Shown: in pieces, positions 44,701-59,700 of the stretch
How positions within the stretch are numbered: position 1 is the first letter of the stretch
How the letters are laid out: every line of letters begins with the position of its first letter
NCBI RefSeq assembly: GCF_023343835.1
Contig: NC_064437.1
Coordinates: 25,767,001 to 25,831,000 of the forward strand
Length of the DNA: 64,000 nt
DNA from: Lagopus muta
Lineage: Eukaryota > Chordata > Aves > Galliformes > Phasianidae
Direction: 5' to 3'
The notes under the pieces: model-generated
Seen by the model: the letters and a program-made list of their open reading frames with translations, nothing else
The model's database searches: none
Told to the model about the DNA's origin: nothing
Translations under genes and position numbers: made by a program

Positions 44701-47700
44701 TATCCCCTTGCTTCAATCGTTTCTTTTATGGTTACCAATACTGCTGTAATACTCTGGGACAGGATCTTTTGAGCCTGTTGACATACAAATGCAGGACAAG
44801 AAGATCCGCACTGCAACCCACATGCCTTGCTTACTCAGGTAGCACAGTGGCATAAATCATTGCTCCCAGCTGCTGGAACACCCCAGAGAAGGCTGGACAA
44901 GGAAACGGTGCAGTTAGCCCAGTTCTGATCTCAGCATGAAGGAGATCTTTCTCCTTTTGATGATAAATGAAATTCCTGTATCACAGCTGCAAACTCCTGA
45001 CACTTCGCCATTTCTGATTCAGGCCATACAAAATGTATGGCAAGCCAGTGTTTTGGCTCTCTTTTTTCCATTTTCCATTTTTATCTCAGCATCTTTTGAA
45101 GCTCAGACTAATGATTTGTCAACAACATTTTTACAAAATAGCAAGCTTTTTCTCCTAACTCACTCCACATCAGCACCAGCCTGCATGATTTCTGGGCTCA
45201 TCAAGTTCCATAACTCACACATCAAAGAAAATTTCAGATCTGGAAATTTGAGAAATTCTGCCAAGCAATGGACCTGATTGCTCTGGAATGATAAGAGCTT
45301 TGTTTTGAAAGTGGAACAGTTCTACAGAGTTAGAGTAGAGCTTTTCCTTCAGGATCCTTCTTTAATATAATGCTAGAGGCAACCACCTCCAAGGGAACAC
45401 ATTGAACCAGAGGTGAGTGTGTCAGTAAGAACAGCTAATTTTGTTGTAACGAATCCCAAATTCTGAAATAGACAAAGTTTTGCATTTTACAGTCATTATT
45501 TCAGAGGACTCGGAGAATACTGAAGGATTTACCCAAGTCAAACTAAGCCAAGTCAAATACAGTGCAGCTGTCTAAAGTATAATAAATCATCCATAAATTG
45601 CTGTAGTATCTACCTAAGCTTTCAACCCAAACATTGCTGCTAAAACAGCTCGAGATCCAACTTTAACAGGGGAAAATTATTATTATATGAAGTTCATCTG
45701 ATAGTGCAAATCTGGGGGGCTATGGAAGGTGCTGATGGAAAGGTAAAGCCTTCAGCCAAACCTCCTGAAGTTAAAAGTAGTCACTGCATGTGCGCTGGTG
45801 GAGTCCAGATTGTAGCACAGAACATCAGGGAGATAAAAGATGTTTACTCCAATGCTGAAAAAAAAAAAGGATAGCTAGGAAATGAGGAAAGGTGTTTTGG
45901 AAATACTTGGGAATTTCTTCTCCCTTCGGGCATGTTTCTCATGAAGAGGAAAGGTCTCACAGCATTACGGTAAATCTGATGGCAACCATCCTTGTGGGAG
46001 CAGGCTGCATGTACAGACCCAACGGTGGTGATGCTTCTTGATTAAGATCTTCACTGAGGTTGCCACCTCAAGAGAAGGTGTTTGCTTCTCTACGTGACTC
46101 CCAAAGAAACTTGTCAAAACAATAACATCCCTGTGAGTCATCCGCTGTCATCCACCCCACAGATAGAGAGAAGGCACTGACTGCTAAGATGTCAAATGAT
46201 CTTTTGGCCTTCCTGTAGCCATAGGAGGCAAAAGCAGAAAAAGAAACAAGAGGAGCTCAGTCTTAATATATTTCCAGAGAGCTCCTGTAGTTTACTGCAC
46301 CAAAATATATTCACAGTGCAAAAAGTGGGGGCTTTACATCAGTCCATCCAATCATTTTCATTGGTCCATCCAATACCATGGTGGTACCGAGGGATGTGAT
46401 TAGTGGGCATGGTGGTGATGGGTTGATGGTCTAACCAGATGACCTTAGAGATCTTTTCCAACCTTTGTGATTCTATAGATTGATTTGATTATTCATTCAT
46501 GTCATGTAGTTCCTCATTCAATGCTAAGTCACAGCTTGAAGCAGTGATGGAGCACCTGGTGGGAAGGCAGGGCCAACCCAGGGGAGCTCAGGTGTATGCA
46601 ATGAACCTGAGTGATGAAAGGTATGGAGCCAGGATCCACCCCTTCCCTGACCTCATTTAAGGGCTGGCAGTGGAGATGAGAGTATCTTGCTAGAGATCAC
46701 TGCCTACCTTAGGCCTTATTTCAAGGTAAACAGCTTTTTTTTTTTTTTTTTTTTTTTTTCTTTTCCCTCCCCTTCATGTCTGTTGTTGCTTCATTTGTCC
46801 TTGTTCTCATTCGCAGCAGCAAAAGTGTTTGCTACTATTGCTGTACTTTTTGTCCCGTTATAGCGTTACACTTAGGTGGCTCTCAGTCCCTGCACAGGAG
46901 CTGTTATCCCCTCTATGGTACTCCTGTGATGGCTGGGCTGTGCAGAGATACTGATGTGCTGCTTGGGCTCATTCTCAGGGAAGTTCACTCCCATTAGGAT
47001 GCTCATTCATCCACTTTGAAAGTGTGATTGCAGAGGGCAAGGCAAAGGCAAGCCCATGCTGTGGGGAGGTGGTGGTCAGGATTATGGCTCTGGTTCTTAA
47101 GAGGTTTTCTCCTGTAAAAGATGTGCACAGTGCTGTGAAGGCAACCTGCTCTGATGAGCAGTTACCTCTTGGAAATGCGTTAAAAATGCTTTTTCTCTAT
47201 CTGATTTTTCTCTCCCTGACACCCTTTCCATATAGAAAAAAGCCAAAGCCAGCTCTTGAGTTAATTGAGCATTTTGAGGGTGTCATGCAGGAAACACAAA
47301 CACAATGCAGACTGCATTTTGTATCACCTCTCCTGTTAACTTGCCAAGTCACTTCCCAGCATATGCTAACGTAAAATAAAGCAGTCTAAAAGCAAAGCTG
47401 AGCTAGAAATAAAAATAACAGAGGAAATGAACAACTTGGTTCGATCTATGGCCCGTACCAAGGAAAACAGGAGGATTGCGGCTCAGTTCTTAAAATGTAA
47501 ACAAAAGCATGAAAGTTTGAGAGCCGGAGTTTGGTGGGATGGCATCCTGATGGGAGCAGCATTCCTCAAGCTGGGTGCAGCTTGGGGTTGCTAAGGTTGG
47601 GAAGGGACAATCCCAAAGGAGAGTCCCTGGGTCAGGCTTCACATTGGGCACGCCCGTATCTACAGATGGGAATTCTCAGGACACTCATTAAAAGCCTGAT

Positions 47701-50700
47701 TTCTGCTTGACCTTGCCCTATTTTAATTGTGTTCAGAAGGCAAAAATGTGCCCTGGCTGCTTGCAGAGACAGTGGAGAGGGGATTTGTGGTGCTGGAAGC
47801 TATGTGTGAGGAGGGACAACTACCTGCTGTGGTCTTGCTCTTCCACCTGTGATGGCCAAAGCAGCTCTGAAAAGAGAAGGCAGCTCTTTCCTCCAAACAC
47901 AGATGTGCTTTCCTAGTGTCTGATGCCTGCTGCATTTCACCAGCAAAAATGCAACCCCTTTGTTTTCCTAAGCCTGCAAAGCACTTTGAGATCCTTCAAG
48001 ATGAAAAACGTTACAGAAGTACCAAGCCACCATATTTATTATTTTGGCAATGAGCATTTCTAGACCAAAGTCAGCAAGCCTCATTTCTTTCTTGCTTTTG
48101 TTACTGTCCCTCTCTTGGGTTATTTTAGGAAAGCACTTACATGCACATACTGTGTATGTGAAGCTAGGTGCGTGTGAATGGTCCATTCAGCTCTTTACTG
48201 GAATAATACAGATCTTCTGTGATCTTTTACAGTCAAATATCTCTAAACCTCTTAAGAATTTATAATCCTGTTGTTTTTCTTTTTATAGGGGATTTTTTTT
48301 TTTCCCCCAGACTCCACCTGTCTTTATGGGAAACCAATTATTACTCCTGAAAAACAGAAATACCACTGTACATTTGTTTTGGAGATGAAATAGATTTTAA
48401 AGGATACAATGAGAGGGGGGGAAAAAAAAAAACACCACTTGGATATTTCCTGCCTTAGCAGAGGCAGATCCTTTATTATTAGTGAGACCACTAGAGGTAG
48501 GTAGGTACTGGAGGTTAGAGCTTAACCCTCCTTTAAATACTCAAGCCTCTTATCCAAGAGAGTAATACTATAAATAACACTTCCTACTCCTAAGACTCTG
48601 TGGATCTGATTTGCTCAGTGTGTTTGCTAAGGGCACAAGCATAAGCTGTAATTTGACATACTATCACCTCACAGCTGGTCAGGGAAAGCCATGCGAAGAG
48701 GCGAACAGCCCATGTTTGGGGTGCTTGGAGCTGCCTCATGGCAACAGAGAGCTGAAGAGAACCACTTGGGTGCTCTTGCAGCCTGGCTGATGAGCAGAAA
48801 CATCTTCAGACAGTGTAATTTGGATTATTTCAGCCCTGCGCCCAACCTCTGCTAATGGCTGGAATCTCTGGCCAGGAGAAGCCACTCTAGAACATGTCTT
48901 CTCCAAAGACCAGCTCCTTGGCTGCCTTCCTCTTGCCCAGCTGTGGCACTACACCTTCAGATCTCAGTGCTGCAGGCAAGAGAAAGGAGAGGGGAGGCTC
49001 AAGGGTCCCATTGGGTCCTTCCATGGTCATTTGCAGGGGACAGCAGGCACTGTGTGCTTTGGTGCTAGCGAAGCAGGCTTGCACTTCATCACTTGAGCCT
49101 GTTGGCTGTGTGAGACTCAATGCTTTTCCCACAGGTGGGATGTGCCTAGGAATCTTCCCTGCTGTGGAGCTGCTGATGTGTAACAGAAATAAGTTGACAG
49201 GGCCTTGGACTTCCTCCTCTTTCACCAGCTATGTGTTTCTACGGAGCTTTCAAGAGAATAACATTCACTTTCTGCTGTTTGTCCTTTTACATCTGCCCAT
49301 ACACAAGCAATGCTCAGCTATGTCTGGTTAGTCTGCTCCTCCTTTCAGTCACTTCTGAGGGGGGATGGGAAGCTCCCAAGCAATGAGAGAATAAAAATTA
49401 TTTTAAAAGATGAGAAAACGTAATTGAAAAACCACATCAGTTGGCTGGGGGCTTGGAAGCATGTGTGTACATAGCTCTAACAGCTACCAGGAGGAAACAG
49501 TCTGCATTTCAGGTGGACACTGATCCTTTAATGTAAGGCTGAGAATAATATTTATATGCTGACTCACCTTGATTTATGTTTCTGTATAAATCACACATGC
49601 ACTTTAAAAAAAAAAAAGTCAAAAGCGACTACAGGATATTCACAGCTTCCAGGGCTCAACATAAATCAATCGTACCATGATCACACAAGCTTTTAGACAG
49701 GCGCACACACACTCATTCATTATCAGGGATGTTTGTCCATCCAGGGTCATCAACAGAAGAAAAGTAAGGATGGCAGCAGTGATATGATGACCCCAGCCAG
49801 AGCCCTTTGTTCTCAGTGCTTCCACAAAAGCTCAGGCTCAAACACAGCACTCCCAGTTCAGGGATTTAATAACCAGGGGCTGCCAGCCCCACTGCCCCTC
49901 CTGGATGAACCTGAGCACAATCCCCTCATCCTCCTTGCATCTGCATTTCTGGCGTGCTCTTGGCTTAGTCTACGTTGGATATTGGTCCTTCCTTGTGTTT
50001 TTCCTTACTTTTCTTGCTTGGAAAGAGCTCCCCATTCTGTAAACACTGCCTCTCATTTACAGCTTTACAAAGACAGGTGGGCACTGTTGAATGCCTGACA
50101 TCAATTAATTAGCGTGTGGCTGCTACTGTCATACTAGCAAACTGTAGTGAGGCAGCACAAGTCAGCACAGGGAGGGTGCCAGCTGCAGTGGGGACCAATG
50201 TGCCCAGTGGTGTGTGGAAGAATGGGGTGAGATAAGATGATATTGTATTGCACATGGTGGTGACGGGTCAACGGTTGGATTTGATGATCTTGATGTTGGT
50301 AAAGCGTATATAGAAGAAACCCACATTTCAGCTTCAGTACCCTTCACTAACAACTTCTTAGAAGGGAGAACTTTGTTTTGCCATTAGGAAATAGCCCTTT
50401 AGTGTAGCTCTATACAGACGCACAGGCCATATGCTAATTTTTTTTTCCCCAGCCCTATTTCCTCTACAGCAATATAAACAAATCGAGTCTACTGACACTG
50501 GACTTTCCAGTGACAGCTCCAAACCCACCAGAGAATAGCCATGAAAAAACTCAAAGAGTGAATCACAATTGTTGGGGTTGGAAGGGAGCTCTGAAAGCCA
50601 TCAGATCCAATCCCACCACTCAAGTTCATGCTTGCAAGCATATAGATGTAAAAACATTATAATTGAAGCCCAGAGCCCCTGGAGGAGAACCTGGGGAGGC

Positions 50701-53700
50701 AATACCTGTAGTGTTGCTGGCCATGTCCTTCCTTGTGCTGCAGCAGGCAGATGGGGGGCTCGGAGGGGCTGGGCACAGCCAGTGTCCGTAGGGCCACAGC
50801 TGCAATGCCCACAAGTGGTGAGGAGAAGTTAAGCAGCATTGATCCAGCCCAGAGGGATGGTGGCTCCTGCCCGTGGGTCACGCTAATGATGAGTGGGTTT
50901 TGCTGGCATGACAGCTCATGTGTCCCTGCAAGAAGTAGAAAGAAGTTGCTAGCTGGGAGCTCTTTCTCTCATTTTGGTTTTCTTCTCCTGCTTGCCCATA
51001 CATTCCAATGGATCAGCTTGGAACAACGTTTGGGAAGCGGAAAGTGTTGCAAGGTGAAAGAGGGATACCAGCTCCCAAATCAGTGACAGGTGGCTGCCAG
51101 TGTCCCTACCAAGACACTATGGACAGGTGGCACAGCACACAGGATGCTCACCCAAAGAGTGGTTCAGCCCATCCACATCACCCAGCTGGACGGTCACCCG
51201 GGGTTTGTGCTGATTGCTTGAGATGGTGCCATCAGAGGCCAGGAAGAGTAGGACAGCGGTTGGCACCACGGGTCTCTCGAAGCACACCTGGGCAAGGAGA
51301 GCAAAGGAGACCCTGAGAGCGAGGACACCTAATGTAACCTTTGTGATCCCGAGGGAGAGAGGTGGACTAGGGTAGCTCTTAACCAAAACTCAGACAGCCC
51401 CCTCTCTCACCTTCCATGCACACCACAAGTGGTGCATCTAGAGAGCACAGCCACGAATAGCACCACTGCAATATTTCTGTTGAGGATGAGAACTGGCCCC
51501 AGCACTTGGAGTGATTGTGGGCTGTCTGTCAGTCAGCATGGGGAAAGATTTGTGGCAGAATGTCCTGCCTGCTGAAGGAGCCAACAGCTTCCTGCTTGTC
51601 TGCAGCCATGAAAGCTACAGGAGACAACCAGGAAATGCATGCCATCGAGTATGGTGGGGCAGATGTTCCTTGGAAGTAAGAGGGTAGCAATGTTTTTCTC
51701 CCCTACCCTGGCACCAAGATGTGTTTTGATTCAGTTCCACTCTACAGAGTGTTTGTGTTGAACATAGGTATACTTGGATCCCAGGAATTCAAAGCAAAGC
51801 TGTGTTTGGGAGAAGTCCCAGCTGATCACATCAGGCATTGCTTATAGGTATTGTGGGATTCGGCTCTACCCCAGTGCTGGTATGGGGCTGATGAAGGTAT
51901 AATCCCCACTGTTCCCCATCCTCACTCAGCATACAAAGGGTGGAAGAGACATTGGCATAGACTGGAGCAGGAGAAATCCTTCTGCATCAGCTCAGGTCTG
52001 CCAGCCTGCAGAGTGGCCCCAAGTTAAAGCCACAGCAGCTGACTCATTTAACATCCCAGTTCTTTCCTTCTTTTTTTTTTCCTTTCTTTCTTTTTTTTTT
52101 TTTTTTCATATTTTTAATTTATTTTTACATATTTCATGCTTGACCACAGCAAGCTATCTTAATTTCTCTTCTCCCTCTCTCTCCCCCTTCCCGTTTAATT
52201 TCCTGTGTGTTACGCATCCTGACTTGCCTCCAAGTGATTTTGATTCCTCTCTTCCTCAGATGTGTTGGAAACAGAGAACAAAGCATGGCCACAGATCTGC
52301 AAATGGTAATTATTCCCATCTGCACAGTAGATGCCTCATTAGGTGGCACAGCCATGTGCACCTCTTGCCCTCAGCCTGCCTACAGCCTGACCCAAAGTTT
52401 CCCTTGCTCATTGGTGCCACCTCTTCAGCAAGACAGTGGGAAGTAATTCCTACCCTATGACAAGCCTTGTGGCATGTTTTTAGCCTTCGTGACACAGGTG
52501 CAGCTCTAAAATGGCCATGGGGATTGGTAGCCATGAAACTGTGCACATCCATGTGTGAACAGTTCCTGGCCATGCAGGCGGGTGTGCTAAGTAAATTGTC
52601 AACAAGAATCCATCTTTCCCAACCCAATATGTTACCAATCAGGCAAACTATTAAGGAAAAAAAAAAAAAAAAAAAAAAAAAGGAGAAAAAAAGAGGCATA
52701 TTTATTACTAGTCCATAAATAATTTTATGGATGGAAAATAATAGCACTCTTAAAGAGAGCATGGAGAACCAGTAATGAAAGTCTTTAATATAAACATCCA
52801 TAGAGGAAGAGAACTGACCACAAGCTCCAATAAAACTGGAACATGCTTTAACCCCTGGTGAGAGGTGGAAAGCAAGCTTTCATCTAGGTAGGGCAGAGGG
52901 AGATTTCTGCTTTCGTGCTCAGCAAAAGAAGAAAGGAGGTCCATTTGTCATGGCTGGCACTAAAGACTGAAGCTGGAAAGTAGGTTGTGAGCACAGACAG
53001 AAGGAAGGGAAAAAAAAAAACACAACAGTTTAAGGAATCTCTTTGGAGAAGCAGAGGAGCTCAGAGGGTAGAGAGGCAGCAGCAAAGTTTGACTCTGGTT
53101 TGAGTGGGTGGCAGCCCTGCACACAGCAGGGGGTTGGAATTAGATGATTTTTAAGGCCCTTTCCAGCTGAAGCTGTTCTGTGGTTCTGCCGTGTGATTCT
53201 GAGAGCCCCAGGCTGATGTGCTGTGTAAAAGGCCTCCAGCAATGCAGGCCAGGTGTTCCTCAGGCTGCAAGGAGGCAGCAAGCCCAGCTTTCCAGCAACA
53301 CCAGACAGGAGCCATGAAACCTCTGCACCACGGCTGCAGCCAGAAAATCAGTGCTGTAAAAATCACTTAGGTCTAACCCTTGGCTCTTCCATTCCCTGCT
53401 CCTCTGCCTGCTGGGATGAAGAGGTCTGATGCTCCAGGCTCTCTCCTGAAAGCCCCAAAGCCCCCAGGACTGGTATGGGGTCAGCAGGGACAGCACCTGC
53501 ATACCGTGGCTGGCTGCTGTGGGCTTTACAAAGAGTTCAGTGAGGTACACAGCCCAATCTGAGCAGCAGTTAAGACTCCTATGGCTCCTACAGAAGGACA
53601 GAAAAGAAGTGGCTCTGGTCACCAAAGTGCTGGGGCAAAGGCAAGCGAATCCTCTCATCCCTGACTGCACACCTTGCTTACCTTCAGCCAAACTCTCTCT

Positions 53701-56700
53701 CCACTCAAGGGCATCTTCTCATCTGGATCCTGAGCATTCTCTTGGCTGGGAGCGCATGGGAACCAAGCAGCCTGGGAAAGGTCCTTTGGCACAGCGTGAA
53801 GGTAGGATTTACATGCCTGAAAGGAGAGCATTTCTGGTTTGCTTTTTTTTTTTTTTTTAATACAGAAAGAAGAGAAGAAAGTGGGAGAAAGGTTTTGCAA
53901 GTTCTCTTATTCTCTAAAGTAAGGCACAATGCAATGTGAAGCAGAGATACGGTATTTCCTAGCATGAAGGTAGTTAGTTTGTGGGACTGACAGATAAACA
54001 TCCACCACATGCACCACATGCACATTAGACTTTTGTCCTTTTAGGATGCTGTAAATAAGATCTTGAGGTAGCACCTGTGGGACTAATGACCGGCAGTAAT
54101 GACCAGGCTCTAGGATGGTAGGAGGACCACAGTCTCTGTGACTGACTCAACAAGATCTGAAGATGCAAACTGTTTGCCTGAATGCCAGATTTCAGCCACA
54201 TCAGTAACCTCAGCCATCTCCATAGGCCTGCAGGACAAAGCCTAGGAGATAAGTACATGTGTCCTCCTAGAGCAGCAGGCACCTGAGGCCAAGGCTGCTC
54301 ACTAAACACTTGTGAACTAACAATTTAATGATGATTTGGATCTTGTGAAGAATGTGCCTTACATTATGTCAACTGAAGTGCACGTGCAGATAGCTAAATA
54401 TGTGCCCTCTCTACACTTCTTCCCCTTCTTCAGTTTGTTAGCAAAGAATACACACACATTATGTTAAAACTGATCATGTGAAATCCCGTTCTAGACCTCC
54501 AGGGCCCTGCTCCAAAACCTATATGAAAGATGGGAATTCTCCCATTGATTTTTGCTTTGGCTCCAGAACAGAGAGCTTGAGAGCAACGCAGATGTTGATG
54601 CATGTGTGATTTTTATCCTTTCAGGCCCTCACCTTATAGGGTATTCTATTTATTTATTTATTTGACTTTATAGCATTTCTCATACACTCCAAGTTGCACA
54701 TCAAGCTGATGGGATGGGGTGGTCACTATTTGTCAAACTGTATGGTACAGAGGAGATGCTCCTTGTTTGGATGAGACCTCCATGCACTGCAGTTCCTGGC
54801 CCTAGGAACTGCTGAAAGAGGGATGTAAGAAATGTCCCAGTCATCTGCTGGCTCTCTGCATGGGAACACAGTAGTCCAGAGTTGCACTGATTTATTTTTA
54901 TTTTTTTTTATTTCTTCTTTAGTACACTCCTGCACAGGCAGTGAATTCCCCAGCTTTACTACATGGACATTGCTAGAAAAGACCTAAAGACTTTTTTATT
55001 TTTATTTTTTTTAATTTTTATCATGCCTAATCTCACCTTTGCAATGGGCTCTCCGGTGACCAAGGAAACAGGGCAGGACTTCTCATCCTGATGAGAGGCA
55101 AAAGCTTTTGCTGCCCACAGGTCCATGAATCCATCTGGTGTGTAGGGACCACAATCCATGACACTGGTGGTTTTCTCGAAGGGCTCACACACACCGTCTC
55201 CATCATGCACATAGCACAGGCTTGGCTCCCCTAGAGGAGATGGAGAATGCCCTGCTTACAAACTGAGATCCAGCCACACGTATTTCCTGTCCTAGGAGGC
55301 ATGCTGGCCACTTGGCCTTGGGATTTCCCATCTCAAGGACCTGGCATGCCTTGGAGATGACCCCAGCTGCAGACTGACATTTTATTGTGATGTGGTGCTA
55401 TGGACTGCGATGAGGGAGGTGTGAGTAGTTCACTGCTTGATTCCTGCTGAGTAAGGTTGCCTAAATCCGTTTGGACTCACCCACACAGTTGAAGCCTTTT
55501 TCCTTTTTACACTTCCTGGAACAGCCATCTCCATCCAGCAAATCCCCATCATCGCATTCTTCTTCCAGGCTCCTATAAGGACCACAGCAGGATTTTTTCA
55601 CACCTTTGATTCACATTTCCTAGGTGCTTCTTCCTAATAACAAGTGAGGACTCCATATCTTGGGTCCATTTCCAAAGAAGGACAACATGTGAAATAAAGG
55701 AAGGAAGGGGCCACATCTTTCCAGGAGATTAAAAAAGGGAGAGTGTTCAGGTTGGATTGCTCATCCAGACCCTGCCCCTCACACAGAGTGCCTCCATCTC
55801 CTTTACATGCGATGTTTCACAAACATAAGCTCTATAGCCCATTCTGATGGGAGGACTCAACACAGTCATATACCCCTCACTGGAGGACCAACCCCATGAT
55901 TCTCTTTGGAGCAGGGTGACCCGACAGCTTCAAGACCCTCCACTGAGAGGAAGGGGTTTCTTGACTTACACAGTCACCTTTCCATCCCCACAGTAGGGTG
56001 CTCCATGGACATGTACGAGTGGTGGGGATGCTTCTCCCAAGGTTGTCCCAGAGACTGCCTGCACCTGATAGCGGTACACTTGCCCAGGGGTGACTTCCCT
56101 GCAGGAACAGAAAGCATGAACAAAGAGCAGGAGAGAAGAATCCATTCATCTGCAACAAATTTGCTCACCCAGGCTATAAAAATCATATGTCTGTACCCAG
56201 GCAGCATCATGGTTTGATATATGTCTTCGTACATTAAAATGCCAGAGGCAGGGGCTGTGCGAAGAGGGTTGCTGCTATGTCATGCAGAGGGGCCTGCCTT
56301 TTTTTTTTTTTTTTCCCCTAGGGTCTGAGCTGGGGCGAAGTTGCATTAACTCTAACAATCATTTTACTGGTTATGTTTCTGGGTTTAACGAGCTGCTTCT
56401 CATTAGCAAGGGCTGTACTAGCACAACAGGGCTACAGCAGGCTTCCTGAACTCTGAACAAGGAATCTGCTCACAGCATTGAGCACGGCAGTTCTCACAAT
56501 AAGAACTCACACTGGCACCAAAAGGCAGCACTCACGTGTCGACAAACTCACGGTGCACCTGCACAGAGGTGGCAGGGGAACCATTGGCAAAAGGGGGATC
56601 CCGGAGGACGCGGTACTGGATGAGCTTACAGGAGGAGCAGAGGGAACTGTGAGGGAGGGAGGTCAGCAGGGCCGTGTCTATCTCCATCCTCTCGTCAAAG

Positions 56701-59700
56701 GTGTAGATTTTGACCCCGGACACCTTTTTGTGGATGTTGAGCTTTACGGTAAAGGGAACGTCACAGTAAGTGTCCAGCGGGCCTAAATGGATGGACTCCC
56801 CCTGCTCCATCAGGATTTCAATGTCAGCCAGTGCCTTGGGAGCATCTGTGGAGAGGTACGTGGTCCAGAGAGTGAGGGAATCGGGGTAGACAGGGTGCAG
56901 GAAGCGCAGCTCCAGGATGCAGCCATCTGGCTGGGGACAGGGCACTGTCATGTTCATGTGGTAGAGGTGGAGTTCTGGGCTCCAGGCCTGCAGGCTGGGC
57001 TCGCAGGGCTGGTCCACATCTGGGGGGCCTGGGCAGGAGGAGTGAAGAGCAAAAGGTGAGGACCCACCTCCTGGTTACACACACAAGCATCAGATCTGCA
57101 TAGTCTTGTCTTACTGCCATTCAACCAATGGAGATGAGGAGATGCATGCTGCATCAGCTGCAGACCTAGTGCATTTCTATTGTACTCAGCAGGAGAAACG
57201 TAGCTCTGGGCTTTCAGTCCCACCAAGCATCACCAGATTTCTTGTGTAGTGAAATACTCTCATCTTCACCAAAAACTGCAAGCATCCCCTGGGGCCCAGT
57301 AGTTCAAAGCCTGCATCTGTTTAAAGCCTGCATCAGTCTTCTAAAAAACCCCAAACCTGTCTCTTTTTCAACAGAGCCAACATGCGCTTGTGGTAATTAC
57401 AGGCTGATGCAAAGGAGAAAATAACATCTAATACTTCCAGCTGTAGTTTTAATTTGCCAGTGAATCAGACAGGCGGGGGAAACAGGAACCACTGAAGATA
57501 AATGAGCCAAGCTTTCATTTGTTTGGTATCACTGAATAAGCACAAATTTGTGTATTTCTTCAACTTGCCTTTGTGCATGTGTGTGTGATTTGTACTGCTG
57601 GCAAGCGATAATCCCATGAAATGCAAAATCTAGAGATGAGTTTTCAGATGCTGAGCATCAGCTACATCCTGACACTCGTGTTCTCAGTGCATGGGCTTCA
57701 ATCCATGGGGACAATAAAGTCCAAGCTGTACTTTCTCAGCCCTCACTCATTTTCTGTCAGCCTTGGTGGCTGATGCACATGCAAATGCACAGAACCAGCA
57801 GGTCCTCTGGATCCACACATTCCAACAACAGCACGGACAGTACAGACAGCCTGTGAGATCGCTTCACCTGTTTTTCTCCTGCATTAGTGAGCCTCCCTGA
57901 CAAGCAGACAATTAGCTCTCTCAGAGAAAGGCTCCATTTTCTTTTTCCAACCTCATCTCTGCTCGGGGGATTCACAGCCAAGGAAAGAGAAGAGTTTACC
58001 TTCTGCTTCTTCTGGGGTCCAGTAGCCAGAGGAATCACAGACCCGAGGGGATGAGGCCTCGTGCACATATTGCCGAAAAGTGCCATCCTCAGCACAGTCA
58101 TCGCAAAGCGGATCCAGTTCCCTGCAGACCAGAGATGCAGAGGAACAACATGTGTAATTGTGACCAGTTCATTTACCATCCAAGTTTACCCAGGCAGGAT
58201 CGTAGTCTACCTAGATTTCGTTCTAGGGGTCTAGCCTCTTCTCCCAGGTAACAGCAATAGGACAAAAGGGGATGGCCTCAAGTTGTGCCAGGGGAGGTTC
58301 AGATTGGGTATTAGAAAAAAATATATATTCTCAGAAAGAGTGGCAAGGCATTCAAACAAGCTGCCAGGAAGGTGGTGGGGTCACTGTCTCTGGAGGTGTT
58401 CAAGAACTGTGGAGATGTGGCACTGAGTGACGTGGGCATGGTGGAGTGTGTTGATAGTTGGACTAGATGTCCTTCGAGGTCTTTTTTCAAATGTCAGGAT
58501 TCTATGATTCCCTCTGGGTAGTCCCAGAGAGTCCTGGAAGAGTCTGCTCACAAACTGCTCCAGTCCCACCAAAGTGATTTGTTGGGTTGACTCAAGGCCA
58601 TGAGCACTGTGAGGCTCTCATGTCTGGGCAGGGGTCAGGCTCTTGCTCATCACCATTTATTTGAGAAGGCAGAGAGCACAGACCCTCTGCTTGTCCCAGC
58701 TCCTTAAACAATGTTTTTTGTTTGAACTGCAGAGGACAGCTTTGCAAAAAATCTTTAAAACAACTTCAAAGTCTCCTCTTGTCCAGTAATAAAAGCACAG
58801 ACCTGAAACCTGGTGGAAACTGGACAGGTTTAGTAAGAGGGGCTGCTTAGCAGAAGTGCTGGAGGCTTGTCCAGATCTCCGTTGACCTCCCAGCACTATC
58901 AGGAGGAAGAGAAGACACTGAGGCTGTGCACAGCTCGCTAGCTCAGTGACTCTGATTCCTCAGCATTGTTTCTCCTGCTTGAAACGTTTCCTGACTTACC
59001 CCCAGTTACTTACACCGGGAGCCTGTGACAGCACTGGGAACGAAACCCAGCTTTTGCGGTTCCAGCTCCCTGCCTTAACCACAAGGCTGCATTTCCTCCT
59101 AGTAAATGGCTATTTTATACAATAAGTGCTAAATGAAGCTCATTTTTCATTCCGTGATTGCACTCTTGGGTTTAAGAATTGGCATCGCCTCCCATCGCTC
59201 CTTGGCTTCCCCTCCCAGCACCCCGACAGCAGAAGGCTGGTGGCAAAGCCTGGTGCAGCAGCCTGCTCTCATAGCAGGGGGCTCTGCTGGAGCTGCCCAG
59301 GGGCAGGGAAAGGTTGGGGGCTGTGTATCTCCCCTCATCACCAGGCAGCTGCAGGGATGGCTGCCCGTATGGATGGGCTGAGGCTTGCCAGCTGGCGGGG
59401 GGTGTGAAAGGCATGCCAGCCCCCTCAAAGCCTTCACCGACTCCAGAAAGGCTCCTGTCCACCTCCCAGCTCTGTGCTGAGCAGCTTTGCCAGCAGATCC
59501 CCTCATACAAGCCAATGCAAGGAGAACATCACTCATGAGGCTTCAGCTGCAGCATATGGGCAGAGAGCTTTAAGATTGAGTCTGGACCTCAGGGGGCTTC
59601 TTGGACCCTTCATCAGGCTCTTGTGCAAGCCCCAGACCATTGCAGCAACCATGACAGCAGCAGCTCTCACCTCTCATTGATCACACCGCTGATGGGGGGC

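Larger units (their letters stand above)
41757..50705 (-). other. PAPPA2 intron (8.9 kb)
   Basis: This intron is rich in CR1 fragments: about 41922-42003, 43345-43528, 43745-44006, 46388-46480, 50243-50305 and 50558-50640. It also holds a 25-T run (46735-46759) and a two-copy 22-bp tandem repeat (42177-42220). No exon can be supported between CCP 1 and the pre-CCP domain. Confidence 0.8.
51288..53681 (-). other. PAPPA2 intron (2.4 kb)
   Basis: It contains a T/C-rich tract (52061-52126), a 25-A run (52657-52681) and a CR1 tail (about 53120-53200). No exon is seen. Confidence 0.8.

Noticed and set aside
46735..46759. The 25-T run as the tail of a processed pseudogene or SINE.
   Set aside because: No gene-like or SINE-like body lies next to it and no target-site duplication could be recognised.
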